NCBI RefSeq assembly: GCF_005795905.1
Contig: NZ_VAWE01000001.1
Coordinates: 6,003,001 to 6,067,000, forward strand
Direction of reading: 5' to 3'
Source of the DNA: Streptomyces marianii
GTDB taxonomy: Bacteria; Actinomycetota; Actinomycetes; Streptomycetales; Streptomycetaceae
DNA: 64,000 nt
Shown here: in pieces, positions 31,686 to 40,853 of the stretch
Numbering within the stretch: the stretch's first letter is position 1
Layout: each line of letters opens with the position of its first letter
Position numbers and translations under genes: made by a program
The notes under the pieces: generated by a model
Databases searched by the model: none
The model's input: only the letters and a program-made list of their open reading frames with translations
What the model was told of the DNA's origin: nothing

Positions 31686-32207
31686 ATGACAGGCCAGACC
31701 CCTGCCGACCGCACACGGGCGGCGCCGACGGCCGCCGCCCGGCGGGGTGACTACACCGGTGCCGTGTACGGTTCCCTCCTCGCCGCCTCGGTGGTGGTCG
31801 GCGCCGGGACGCTCGGGACGTTCCCGCGACTGGAACTCGTCCTGCTTCTGCTCTGCACGGGCGTGGTCTTCTGGGCCGCGCACGTCTTCGCCCGGCTCTT
31901 CGGGGAGCGCATCGCCTACGTGTCGCCGAACGGGCACGAGATCCGGCGGGTCTGCCGTGCCGAGCGGCCGATCATCGAGGCGGCGGTTCCGCCGGCCGTC
32001 GCGGTCGCCGTCAGCCCGCTGCTGGGCCTCGACCTGGAGGGGGCGGTGTGGCTGGCGCTCGCCGTCGCGGTGGCGGGTCAGGTCGGCTGGGCGGCCGCGG
32101 CGGCGTTCAGGGCGGGTGCGTCGGGGCGCATCGTTCTCGTGGCCGGGGCGGTCAATCTGGTACTAGGCCTGCTCATCGTGGCGTTCAAGGTCGTCCTGGA
32201 GCACTGA
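31686..32207 (+). CDS. Four-helix integral membrane protein (173 aa)
   Basis: Hydrophobic helices at about residues 25-45, 50-70, 95-115 and 120-170. The loop after helix 2 has FARLFGERIAYVSPNGHEIRRV. No charged catalytic motif. It resembles uncharacterised small membrane proteins of actinomycetes. The ATG at 31686 follows GGAGG at very short distance. A 92-aa ORF follows 26 bp downstream, probably the same operon. Confidence 0.7.
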   Translation: MTGQTPADRTRAAPTAAARRGDYTGAVYGSLLAASVVVGAGTLGTFPRLELVLLLLCTGVVFWAAHVFARLFGERIAYVSPNGHEIRRVCRAERPIIEAAVPPAVAVAVSPLLGLDLEGAVWLALAVAVAGQVGWAAAAAFRAGASGRIVLVAGAVNLVLGLLIVAFKVVLEH

Positions 32208-32233
32208 TCCGGGATCCCGAAGGGACTTCTCCC

Positions 32234-32512
32234 ATGCCCGTGCGCATGTCCTGGCAAGTGTCACCGGTGGCGTCGGCGGGTGAGGAAGTGCCCGACGTGG
32301 AGGGCGCCGTGGCCGCGCTCGACCGTTCCGTCCTACGCATTCGGGAGCGCCTCCTGACCGGTCCCGAAGGCAGGGACCTGGGCGAATCGGCACGCCTGAT
32401 GCGTGCCCGCATGCTCGACGACGGGCGTGCGGCCGTGGGGCGCGGCGAGCGGTGGTCGGCGACGGTCGGAGAGATCGAGGTGACCTTGTCGCCGCTGGAC
32501 GAGAGCGCCTGA
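32234..32512 (+). CDS. Conserved hypothetical protein (92 aa)
   Basis: Soluble, charged helical protein (VEGAVAALDRSVLRIRERLL...SARLMRARMLDDG). No cysteines. ATG with a modest ribosome site; close spacing to the membrane protein gene upstream. Not recognised. Confidence 0.55.
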   Translation: MPVRMSWQVSPVASAGEEVPDVEGAVAALDRSVLRIRERLLTGPEGRDLGESARLMRARMLDDGRAAVGRGERWSATVGEIEVTLSPLDESA

Positions 32513-32764
32513 CCGAGTAGCTGGACGAGAGCGCCCGACCGTGTTGGGGAGCGGTCGCTGCGCCACGACCTGCCGGGCAGCCGGTTCTCGACGGCAGAGT
32601 CCGGCGCCGGACCGCGGCGACGGTACTCGGCCGTAGGCCCGTCGTGCCCTCGTGTCCGTCGTCGCCCCCCCTCCCGCACGCTCCGGCTGTTACCGCAAAT
32701 CCTGCGGTTGCGCCACTTTTGCAGGTATATGAGCATGAAGAGGTGCTTTCTCTGGAGGTGTGCT

Positions 32765-33289
32765 ATGTCCGCACGCGGCCCGGCCCTGACCGAACGAGGG
32801 GCAGTACTCGAGGAACGGGGTCCCGGTCCGGTCCGGGTCAGGCTGTCGATCAACGGCACCGAGCACACACTGGACATCGAGCCCCGCGTCAGCCTGCTGG
32901 ACGCACTCCGGGAACGGCTGGATCTGACGGGTGCCAAGAAGGGGTGTGACCAGGGCGCTTGCGGGGCGTGCACGGTGTGGGCCGACGGGCGGAGGGTGCT
33001 GGCCTGCCTCACCCTCGCCGTGACCTGCGAAGGCCGGGAGGTGACGACCGTCGAGGGCCTGGCCGAAGAGGGCGAACTGCACGAGATGCAGCGGGCCTTC
33101 ATCGCCGAGGACGCTTTCCAGTGCGGCTTCTGCACCCCCGGGCAGATCATGTCGGCCGTGGCGCTGATCGGGGAGGGGCACGCCGGGGACGACGCCGAGA
33201 TCAAGGAGTGGATGAGCGGCAACATCTGCCGCTGCGCCGCCTACCCCAACATCCGGGCTGCGGTACGCGCCGTCCGCGACCGTACGTAG
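32765..33289 (+). CDS. 2Fe-2S subunit of xanthine dehydrogenase-family enzyme
   Basis: 174 residues. N-terminal plant ferredoxin-type cluster: C61, C66, C69 and C81 (GCDQGACGACTVW). Second cluster: C120, C123, C155 and C157 (CGFCTPGQ, ICRC), in a four-helix domain. It passes electrons from the molybdenum site to FAD. No Tat signal, unlike E. coli PaoA, so it is predicted cytoplasmic. The ATG at 32765 has GGAGG 6-7 nt upstream. First gene of a three-gene operon. Confidence 0.93.
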   Translation: MSARGPALTERGAVLEERGPGPVRVRLSINGTEHTLDIEPRVSLLDALRERLDLTGAKKGCDQGACGACTVWADGRRVLACLTLAVTCEGREVTTVEGLAEEGELHEMQRAFIAEDAFQCGFCTPGQIMSAVALIGEGHAGDDAEIKEWMSGNICRCAAYPNIRAAVRAVRDRT

Positions 33290-33380
33290 TCCGTGACCGG
33301 GCCCCGGGACACGGCACAGTCCGCGGCCGAACGCGGTCCGGGGCCCGACGCAGTCCGCGACCGAATGTAGGGAGCCCGCC

Positions 33381-34421
33381 GTGCGGCCCATCGCCTACCT
33401 CCGCGCGACCCACACGGCGGCCGCCGTCGCCGCCGTGAGCACCGATCCCACCAGCGACTTCCTCGCCGGCGGGACCACCGAGGTCGATCTGCTCCGCCAG
33501 AACGTGCTCAACCCCCGGCGGCTCGTCGACATCAACGACCTTCCGCTGACCGGTGTGGAGAGCACGCCGGACGGCGGTCTGCGCATCGGCGCGCTGGCCC
33601 GGATGAGCGACGTCGCTGCCGCTCCCGTCGTCCGTGAGCGCTTCCCGCTGATCGCCCGGGCCCTGGAACTGGGCGCGTCGGCGCAACTGCGCAACATGGC
33701 GTCGATGGGTGGAAATCTGCTGCAGCGCGTGCGTTGTTCGTACTTCCGCGACGCGGAGTCGGCGTGCAACAAGCGCGAGCCCGGCTCCGGTTGCCCGGCC
33801 GTCGAGGGGTTCAGCCGGGGCCACGCGGTGCTCGGCACGAGCGAACACTGCATCGCCACGCACCCGTCCGACGTGGCCGTGGCGCTGACGGCGCTCGACT
33901 CGCGCGTGCGCACCCTGGGGCCGAACGGCGAACGGACCTACTCCATGGACGACTTCTTCCTCCTGCCAGGCGACTCCCCGCACCGCGAGCATCCCTTGGA
34001 GCACGGGGAGCTGATCACCGGGATCGAGGTCCCCGGCACGCCTCCTGCCCGGCACTCCCTCTACCTGAAGGTCCGGGACCGCGAGTCGTACGAGTTCGCG
34101 CTCGTCTCGGTCGCGGCCGCGCTCTCGGTGGTGGACGGCACGATCGCGGACGTCCGGATGGCCCTGGGCGGGGTCGCCACCAAGCCGTGGCGGGCCAGGC
34201 GGGCCGAGGACTTCCTGATCGGCGCGGCCACCGTGCGGGACAACTTCGTCATGGCCGCACGGGTGGAGATGGCCGACGCCCGGCCGACCCCCATGAACGC
34301 CTTCAAGGTGGAGCTCGCGCAGCGCGCGATCGTCCGCGCCCTCGACACGCTCAGCGACGGAACCGGCAGCGGTCTCGGCACCGACGCCGGAACCGGCGCG
34401 GGGAGCGGGAGCTCGTCATGA
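33381..34421 (+). CDS. FAD-binding subunit with 4Fe-4S insert (PaoB-like)
   Basis: 346 residues from a GTG. The FAD motifs are AGGTTEVDLL near residue 30 and MGGNLLQR near 110. The next 45 residues carry RCSYF, ACNKREPGSGC and SEHC: four cysteines in the pattern of the extra 4Fe-4S cluster found in PaoB and 4-hydroxybenzoyl-CoA reductase beta subunits but absent from ordinary xanthine dehydrogenases. It overlaps the next gene by ATGA. A Gly/Ser-rich tail ends the protein. Confidence 0.92.
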   Translation: MRPIAYLRATHTAAAVAAVSTDPTSDFLAGGTTEVDLLRQNVLNPRRLVDINDLPLTGVESTPDGGLRIGALARMSDVAAAPVVRERFPLIARALELGASAQLRNMASMGGNLLQRVRCSYFRDAESACNKREPGSGCPAVEGFSRGHAVLGTSEHCIATHPSDVAVALTALDSRVRTLGPNGERTYSMDDFFLLPGDSPHREHPLEHGELITGIEVPGTPPARHSLYLKVRDRESYEFALVSVAAALSVVDGTIADVRMALGGVATKPWRARRAEDFLIGAATVRDNFVMAARVEMADARPTPMNAFKVELAQRAIVRALDTLSDGTGSGLGTDAGTGAGSGSSS

Positions 34422-36655
34422 CCACGACCACCCCCTCCGCCATCGGACAGCCCCTCGACCGGGTCGACGGCCGCGCCAAGGTCACCGGTCACGCCCGCTA
34501 CTCCGCCGAGATCCCCGTCCCGGACACGGCGTACGCGTACGTGGTCGGTTCCCGCGTCGCCGCCGGCCGGGTCACCGACATCGACGCGAGCGCCGCGCGG
34601 GCCGAGGAGGGCGTCCTCACCGTCCTCACCCACCGGAACCTCCCGAGGATCGCGGAACAGCCGCCGCTCGTCCCCTCCCTGGCGGGCACGGCGGCCCCCG
34701 GGCAGACGTTCTTCCCCATGCAGGACGACACCGTCCACTACGCGGGCCAGCAGATCGCGATCGTCGTCGCCGACACCTGGGAACGCGCCCAGCACGCGGC
34801 ACGCCTCGTCCGCGTCTCGTACGAGGAGACCGCTCCCGTCACCACCCTCGACCAGGGCCGGGACCGCGCGTACGTGCCCCGGCGGATCTTCGGTGGCCGG
34901 ACACCCGGCCGGCTGGAGCGCGGGGACGTCGAAACCGGGCTCGTGGACGCGGACGTACGGGTCGAGGGCACGTTCACGTACGCGGCGAACAACCACAACC
35001 CCATCGAGCCCGCGTGCACGACCGCCCAGTGGGAGGGCGACGAACTGCTGCTGTACGACACCACCCAGGGCGTCAACGCCACCCAGATGACCGTCTCCCG
35101 GCTGCTCGGAATCCCGATGTCGAGGATCCGGGTGATGAGCCACCACGTCGGCGGCAGCTTCGGCTGCAAGGCGGTGATCCACGCCCATTCGGCGCTCGCG
35201 GCGATGGCCGCCCGCGAGGTCGGCAGGCCGGTCAAGCTCGTGCTCACCCGCGAGCAGATGTTCACCTCCGTCGGGCACCGCGAGGAGCAGGAGCAGCACC
35301 TGACGCTGGGAGCGAAGCGCGACGGCCGGCTGACCGCGATCAGGCACCACAAGCTGTCCCCGACCTCCCACTTCGACGACTGGGCCGAACCGTCGATCGG
35401 CCTCTCCTCGGAGATCTACGCGTGCCCCGACTACGAAGGGGTCTACCGGCTGTTCCGGGCCAACACCATGACCCCCACGTTCATGCGGGCACCGGGCAGG
35501 GCGAGCGGGATGTTCGCACTCGAGTGCTCGATGGACGAACTCGCCCACGAACTCGGCATGGACCCCATCGAGCTGCGGCTGCGCAACCACACCGACGTGG
35601 ACGCCATGTCGGGACGCCCGTGGTCCAGCAGCGGCCTGCGGGAGTGCTACGAGCGCGGCGCCCGGCGCTTCGGCTGGTCGGGCCGGGACCCCCGGCCGGG
35701 CGCGCGCCGGGACGGCGACTGGCTGATCGGTACCGGCATGGCGACCGCCTGCTATCCCGTGGCTCCGCCCGCCAATCCCCAGCGCGCCCGTGCCCGTCTG
35801 TACGCCGACGGCACCGCGGTCGTCCAGGCCGCCACCCCGGACTTCGGTACCGGAGTCGCGACGGTCATGACCCAGGTCGCCGCCGACGGCCTCGGCATGG
35901 CCGTGGACCGCTGCCGCTTCGAGAACGGCGACACGGACCTCCCCAACATCGCCGCCGCGGTCGGCTCCGCGGGCGCCGGCATGATCAGCGCCGCGGTGCA
36001 CGCGGCGGCCACCGCCTTGCGCGAGCAGCTGATCAAACGGGCCGTCGGCGACCCCGGTTCACCACTGCACGGGGCGGACCCGGTCGACGTGGTCGTCCGG
36101 GACGGCGTCATGACCGCCGGCACCGCCTCCGACGCCTACGCCGATCTGCTGCGGCGCAACTTCCAGCCGGACGCCGAGGCCTCCGGCCAGTGGAGTCCGC
36201 CGGCGGGGGAGGTCCCCTACCGGATGATGACCTTCGGCGCCCAGTTCGCCGAGGTCGCGGTGGACGCGGAACTGGGCCTGGTCCGGGTGAGGCGCATGAC
36301 CGGCGTCTTCGCACCCGGCCGCGTGCTCAACGCCAAGACCGCCCGCAGCCAACTGATGGGCGGCATGCTGTGGGGCCTGGGCCAGGCGCTGCTGGAAGCC
36401 AACTACATGGATCCGGGCACCGGGCGCTGGGCCAACTCGAGCCTCGGGGAGTACCTGGTCGCGGTCAACGCGGACGCGCCGGACGTCGACGTCGAGCTCA
36501 TCGAGGTCGAGGACGTCATCGTCAACCCCCTGGGTGTGAAGGGAGTCGGGGAGATCGGCCAGGTCGGCGCGGCGGCCGCGATCGCCAACGCCGTTCACCA
36601 CGCCACCGGCCGCCGGGTGCGCAAGCTGCCGATCACCATCGAGGACCTGCTCTGA
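34418..36655 (+). CDS. Molybdopterin-binding catalytic subunit, xanthine dehydrogenase family
   Basis: 745 residues, complete for the PaoC-type large subunit. Motifs: DRVDGRAKVTGHARYSAE at the start, GGSFGCK (molybdopterin dithiolene loop), FMRAPGRASGMFALE, and near the C-terminus GVKGVGEIGQVG, containing the catalytic glutamate. It hydroxylates an aldehyde or heterocycle at a Mo-oxo-sulfido centre (molybdopterin cytosine dinucleotide in this group). With the two genes upstream it forms a three-subunit aldehyde oxidoreductase; substrate not deducible. No XdhC/CoxI-type maturation gene is visible next to it. Confidence 0.93.
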   Translation: MTTTTPSAIGQPLDRVDGRAKVTGHARYSAEIPVPDTAYAYVVGSRVAAGRVTDIDASAARAEEGVLTVLTHRNLPRIAEQPPLVPSLAGTAAPGQTFFPMQDDTVHYAGQQIAIVVADTWERAQHAARLVRVSYEETAPVTTLDQGRDRAYVPRRIFGGRTPGRLERGDVETGLVDADVRVEGTFTYAANNHNPIEPACTTAQWEGDELLLYDTTQGVNATQMTVSRLLGIPMSRIRVMSHHVGGSFGCKAVIHAHSALAAMAAREVGRPVKLVLTREQMFTSVGHREEQEQHLTLGAKRDGRLTAIRHHKLSPTSHFDDWAEPSIGLSSEIYACPDYEGVYRLFRANTMTPTFMRAPGRASGMFALECSMDELAHELGMDPIELRLRNHTDVDAMSGRPWSSSGLRECYERGARRFGWSGRDPRPGARRDGDWLIGTGMATACYPVAPPANPQRARARLYADGTAVVQAATPDFGTGVATVMTQVAADGLGMAVDRCRFENGDTDLPNIAAAVGSAGAGMISAAVHAAATALREQLIKRAVGDPGSPLHGADPVDVVVRDGVMTAGTASDAYADLLRRNFQPDAEASGQWSPPAGEVPYRMMTFGAQFAEVAVDAELGLVRVRRMTGVFAPGRVLNAKTARSQLMGGMLWGLGQALLEANYMDPGTGRWANSSLGEYLVAVNADAPDVDVELIEVEDVIVNPLGVKGVGEIGQVGAAAAIANAVHHATGRRVRKLPITIEDLL

Positions 36656-36733
36656 GTGCCCCTTCTCGGGGTCCCTGGGTGGAGGGGCTGCCGGTGCGCG
36701 CGGATCCCTTTGGGAGTGCCCGCCGCCGCGCGC

Positions 36734-36931
36734 TCACCGCATCGGGTGCTGCGGTACGCGCGGGAAGAACGTGAACCTGAGCCGGTGCTCGGGCGTCGGT
36801 GCCCAGCGCCTCGTGCAGTACGTGCAGTACCAGCGCCACCGGTCCTCGAAGCCTGGCGCGGTCCGGCTGGTGTCCTTCCACAGCGGTGGACGCGAGGGGC
36901 ACTGCGGGCACGACGGAGGTTTCGGCACCAT
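36734..36931 (-). CDS. Small zinc-ribbon-like protein (65 aa)
   Basis: ATG with AAGGAG 7 nt upstream. Two CxxC pairs (SCPQCPSR and WYCTYCTRRW) about 23 residues apart and tryptophan-rich, fitting a zinc ribbon. Orientation opposite to the Mo-enzyme operon. Unknown function. Confidence 0.55.
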   Translation of the reverse strand: MVPKPPSCPQCPSRPPLWKDTSRTAPGFEDRWRWYCTYCTRRWAPTPEHRLRFTFFPRVPQHPMR

Positions 36932-37150
36932 GCGGACTCTCCTTCAGGTCCGGTCCAGCGTGGTGCCTCGGCGTCCGGTCGGGGGCGCGGACCGGCTGCC
37001 GCCACCCGGACGGGGGACCGGGCCGGAGCGGCCGGGACGCACCCGGGGCAGCCGGGGGTGAGGGCGGTCGGCGCGAGGTGAGCGCGGAGGGCGCGGCCCG
37101 GAAGCGCGTGCCCCCGACTCCGGTACGGGTGCGGCTCCACCGCCGGCGCG

Positions 37151-37606
37151 TCATCCGTCCGGCGAAGAGCGCGTGGAAGCCGGGAAGCGGCGAACGTACC
37201 GGCGCTGCCAGGGCGTTTCGACGGCGTGGCGGTCGTAGTGCCGCCGCACGAAGGCCACCGCCTCGGCGGCCGGTACGCCGTCGAGGACGGCGAGGCACGC
37301 CAGCGCCGTGCCCGTACGGCCCCGTCCGCCCCCGCAGGCGACCTCGACCCGCTCCGTCGCAGCCCGCACCCAGACCTCGCTCAGCGCGGTGTGGGCACGG
37401 TCCCGGTCGCTGGGCAGCCGGAAGTCCGGCCAGCGCAGCCACTCGGCCTCCCAGGGGACCTCGGGGGGCCGCCTGCCCAGCAGATACACGGCGTACGTGG
37501 GTGCGGCCCCGTCCGGCGGCGGATGCCGCAGCCCGCGCCCGCGTACGAGCCGCCCGGAGGGCAGACGGAGGACACCGGGGGCGGTCACGGGCCAGGGTTC
37601 GGTCAT
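37151..37606 (-). CDS. Protein-tyrosine-phosphatase-like protein (151 aa)
   Basis: P-loop CGGGRGRTG at residues 91-99 (C91, R97: the CX5R motif) inside VEVACGGGRGRTGTALACLAV, with a preceding aspartate-containing loop (WPDFRLPSD) that can serve as general acid. Length fits small dual-specificity phosphatases. Start at ATG 37606. Neighbour gap 37607-37956 (350 bp) holds no gene I can support. Confidence 0.8.
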   Translation of the reverse strand: MTEPWPVTAPGVLRLPSGRLVRGRGLRHPPPDGAAPTYAVYLLGRRPPEVPWEAEWLRWPDFRLPSDRDRAHTALSEVWVRAATERVEVACGGGRGRTGTALACLAVLDGVPAAEAVAFVRRHYDRHAVETPWQRRYVRRFPASTRSSPDG

Positions 37607-37956
37607 GGGTCCAGCAGACCACGTCGTCGGCCGGTTGCGCGACGGACCGACGACCGGGCCCGCCGCGGTCCGGGCAGCGGGGGCGTCGCCGTCGCCCGGG
37701 TGGCGGGGCACAGCGGCGAACGTGGGGACGCGGTCCCCTCCGGGAACGGGGCGTCAATCCTCGGCGACGCCGGAACGGTGATCTCGTGAACTGCGGTCGT
37801 CTTCACGGGCCGTTGAGAGGTGTGAGAGAGGACACGTCGCACACGGGTGCCGGGCGCCCCCACCAGCCACAACCGTGCTGCGCGGGCCCGTGGTGTGCGT
37901 CACCGCCGCCGTTCGACGGGTCACGGCTGTCGGTCCCGCCGCGTAACCTTGTGCCC

Positions 37957-38220
37957 ATGTCCCCAACCCTTCGCGAGCTTGGTTCCGTGCGGTCCGCTGC
38001 CGTGGTGAATGCGGAGATTCGTGCGTTGTGGGCGAAGTCGGGGAGCCGGCTGTCCGAGGCGGACGAGGCGAGGTACCAGCACCTGCTCGTGGAGTGGGCC
38101 GCGGCCGTGGACGCCGAGCGGTCCGAGGACGCCGCGGTCGACGAGGAGGCCGACGCGCCGGGCACCGCTCCTCCGGCCCCGCGCACGGGCGTGCCTCTCC
38201 GGCTGATCCGCGCCGCCTGA
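37957..38220 (+). CDS. Conserved short protein (87 aa)
   Basis: Helical N-terminus (LGSVRSAAVVNAEIRALWAKSGSRLSEADEARYQHLLVEW) with an acidic low-complexity middle and a basic end. A common hypothetical gene type in Streptomyces; no domain recognised. ATG at 37957. Confidence 0.6.
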   Translation: MSPTLRELGSVRSAAVVNAEIRALWAKSGSRLSEADEARYQHLLVEWAAAVDAERSEDAAVDEEADAPGTAPPAPRTGVPLRLIRAA

Positions 38221-38607
38221 TGGGAGCTGCCGGGTCGGTGAGACTCGGCGCCGTAGCCGCCAGCAGGTGAGCGCTTCGGCCGCCGGAAGCGTCCGACTTC
38301 CGAGGTCAGACCGTGCCCCTGCTGGTCGGCCGGGAGGCCAGACCGTTGACGGGCTGGCGTGCCCGCCGGGCAGTGGGGCGTGAGCACCGGATCCACTGGG
38401 CCCGCGTGCCGCGCCTTCCGCAGGCTGCAACGAGCGAAGTACCTGACCGGGAGGACGAGTTGTCGCTGATCGGCGATGACTGGGCTGAAGACCACCACGA
38501 TGTCGAGGTCCAGGACGAGACGGGCCGGCGGGACGACCCGAGGAGGGCCGGGTGACGGGACGGCCCAGGAGAGGCCGTCTGTCGGTGGTGTGGCCCACAC
38601 TGGACTC
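38221..38607. other. Gap, no gene seen
   Basis: 387 bp between two short plus-strand genes. Frames on both strands are open but have poor starts and no recognisable product. Confidence 0.4.
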
Positions 38608-38868
38608 ATGTGCCGCAGCATCAAGACCCTTCGACCGCCGGTCCTCCCCGAGGAAGCCACCGAGGAGGACATCAGGGCCGCGGCCCTGCAGTTCGTGCGG
38701 AAGGTGTCCGGGTTCCGGGCGCCCGCCGCGCACAACCGGGAGGTGTTCGAACGCGCCGTGGACGAGGTGACGGAGGCGACGCGCCAGCTCCTCGACGGGC
38801 TGGAGGTGCGCGGCGGCCGAGGTGTGGCCGGAAAGGCTACGCAGGCTCCGGCGCCGGACGCCGCATGA
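38608..38868 (+). CDS. DUF2277 family protein (86 aa)
   Basis: Starts MCRSIKTLRPPVLPEEATEE, then IRAAALQFVRKVSGF and a helical C-terminus (FERAVDEVTEATRQLLDGL). MCRxIKxLRPP...RAAALQ(Y/F)VRKxSG is the signature of DUF2277. Function unknown. Its 3' end overlaps the convergent DedA-type gene by 32 bp. Confidence 0.88.
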   Translation: MCRSIKTLRPPVLPEEATEEDIRAAALQFVRKVSGFRAPAAHNREVFERAVDEVTEATRQLLDGLEVRGGRGVAGKATQAPAPDAA

Positions 38869-39466
38869 CGTAGGCCGCGACGAAGCCCGCGGCGAAGAGG
38901 GCGAGGACGGACACCGTCAGGCCCACCCAGGTCGCGCCCGGCCACTGCCCGCCGAACCAGCCGAGGCCGACGCTGTAGCCCGCCCATGCCACGCCGGCCA
39001 GGGCCGACCAGGGCAGGAACTCCCGCACCCTGCGGTGTGCCGCGCCCGCGCCCAGGGAGACGACGGAGCGGCCCGCCGGGGCGAACCGGGCGATGACGAC
39101 GAGCAGTCCGCCACCCCGGCTCAGCGCCGTGCCGAGACGTTCCTGCGCCGTGACCAGCCGCCGGGAGCGGGCGATCGCCCGGTCCAGCCGCTCCCCGCCG
39201 CGCCGGGCCAGCCGGTATGCGACCAGGTCGCCGAGCACGGACGCGGTCGCCGCGCACAGCAGCAGCGCCAGCAGCGAGGGCACCTCGCCGGGCACCCTGC
39301 CGGCCGCCGACGCGACCGTCGTCGTTCCGGCCGCCGCGGCCGTCGCGGCGGTGATCACCAGCACACCGCTCGGCAGTACGGGCAGGAACACGTCGAGAAG
39401 TACGGAGAGTGCCACGACCGCGTAGATCCATGGGCTGCCGGTCAGCAGCTCCACCGCCTCGAACAC
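38837..39466 (-). CDS. DedA-family (VTT domain) membrane protein
   Basis: About 209 residues from a GTG at 39466 with GGGGAG 5 nt upstream. DedA signature: LLDVFLPVLPSGVLVI near the N-terminus, then G(D)LVAYRLARRGG and RFAPAGRSVVSLGAGAAHRRVREFLPWSALAGVAWAGYSV. Such proteins act in undecaprenyl-phosphate or phospholipid translocation. A separate GTG one codon upstream is equally possible. Confidence 0.85.
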   Translation of the reverse strand: MFEAVELLTGSPWIYAVVALSVLLDVFLPVLPSGVLVITAATAAAAGTTTVASAAGRVPGEVPSLLALLLCAATASVLGDLVAYRLARRGGERLDRAIARSRRLVTAQERLGTALSRGGGLLVVIARFAPAGRSVVSLGAGAAHRRVREFLPWSALAGVAWAGYSVGLGWFGGQWPGATWVGLTVSVLALFAAGFVAAYVMRRPAPEPA

Positions 39467-39738
39467 CACGACTCCCCACAGGATGACAACGCCGCGACGT
39501 CGCAGGGGAGCGGCAGGAGCGGCATGACAGCCACTGAGCGTACGCCTGTGCAGATCGCAGAGATCGCCAGGGGCGGGTGAAGTCGGACACGGCCGTACGA
39601 GTGCAGTCCGCCACGCCGTCACCCCGCTCCGGGCGCGGCTCGGCACACCGCCGGTCCCGCCCGCGGTACGAGGGCCTGGTGCGTACGCGGTCACGGCGCG
39701 TACGCGGAAGGCGAGCACCCGGACACGAGGAGTGGCAC

Positions 39739-40425
39739 ATGGCGGCAGCGGCAGGCGCACTGGCGGGGGCGGCGGCCCTGGTGACGCTGGCGGTGGGGGC
39801 GGTGGGCGCGGCCTGCGGCGCCGGTGACGGGCCCGGCGGGGGCGATCGGTCCGGCTCGGCCGCCGGGGCCGGGGGAACGGTCCTGTCCGGCGGCCCCCGG
39901 TCGGGCGGAGCCGGACCGTACGATGTGGCCCGCCTGTCCGGTGCGGTCGACGAGCCCGTCGCGGGCGAAGGGGTGGCGCTGCGGGCGTACGGGCGGTTCG
40001 CTCCGCCCGGTTCGTTCGTTCCGTCGACGGCCCTCACCTATGACCGGACGCTCGTGCCGGCGGGGGCCTGGATCGTGGTGGAGCAGTCGACCGAGCGCTC
40101 GGGGACCGTGGTGCGGGCGCGTGTGGGCGGGCTGAGGGCGGATCACGCCTTCGGCGCCCATGTGCACACCGCGCCCTGCGACGCGGACCCGGCCGGGGCC
40201 GGGCCGCACTACCAGCACAAGACCGCACCGGGCGCCTATCCCGCGAACGAGCTGTGGCTGGACTTCGCCACCGACGCTGCCGGGGAGGGCAACGCCGAGA
40301 CACGGCACGACTGGGGGCTGCGGCGGGGCGGGGCACAGTCGGTGGTCCTGCACGCCGAGCAGGGCGGAGCGGGCGCCCGAGTGGCGTGCTTCACGGTCCC
40401 GTTCGGGGGTTACGGCACACCGTGA
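39739..40425 (+). CDS. Secreted Cu/Zn superoxide dismutase-like protein
   Basis: 228 residues; signal-type hydrophobic N-terminus (residues 5-26), ending at AAC, which could be a weak lipobox. Metal ligand pattern: H141-V-H143 (HVH), H157/H160 (HYQH) and H205 (SVVLH), with C147 and C217 placed for the conserved disulfide. Likely extracellular dismutation of superoxide. ATG at 39739 with GAGGAG 8 nt upstream. Confidence 0.8.
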   Translation: MAAAAGALAGAAALVTLAVGAVGAACGAGDGPGGGDRSGSAAGAGGTVLSGGPRSGGAGPYDVARLSGAVDEPVAGEGVALRAYGRFAPPGSFVPSTALTYDRTLVPAGAWIVVEQSTERSGTVVRARVGGLRADHAFGAHVHTAPCDADPAGAGPHYQHKTAPGAYPANELWLDFATDAAGEGNAETRHDWGLRRGGAQSVVLHAEQGGAGARVACFTVPFGGYGTP

Positions 40426-40853
40426 GCCCGTCGGGGCCTGTGTGATCCCGGCGACCGAGCCCGAGCCCGACCCCGGCCCTGAGCCGAACCGCCGGGCCCG
40501 AACCGCCGGGCCCGAGCCGCCGGGCCCGAGCCGCCGGGCCCGAGCCGAGCCGCCGGGCCGGGCCCTGAGTCCGAGCCGCCGGGCCTGAGCCTGAGTCCGA
40601 GCCGCCGGGCCGATCCCGGCGCCTGGGACCGATCCCGGCCCCGAGCCCGACTGCCGCGTCTGACGTCGGCCCCGGCCCCGGCCCCGGCCCCTGACGCCGG
40701 CTCCGGCCCCCTGACCCCCTTGGCCCGATCCCGGCCTCGCGCGGCCCCGATCCCGGCCTCGCGCGGCCCCGATCCCGGCCTCGCAGGGCCGTGCGGCGGG
40801 GCCGGGGCCGCGCACTCGGGACCAGGTCCGGCCCCGCCGCCGACGGGCACGCC
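40426..40853. repeat. Gap with GC-rich tandem repeats
   Basis: No gene. 40470-40620 is built from GCCGGGCCCGA-type units. 40724-40790 holds a 22-bp unit (CCCGATCCCGGCCTCGCGCG as its first 20 bases) three times. Between a SOD-like gene and the convergent DoxX gene. Confidence 0.65.

Noticed and set aside
34061..36001. 646-codon minus-strand frame opposite the molybdenum subunit
   Set aside because: Antisense shadow with no ribosome site and no domain.
38221..38607. Possible small gene on either strand
   Set aside because: Frames have no good start and give no recognisable protein.
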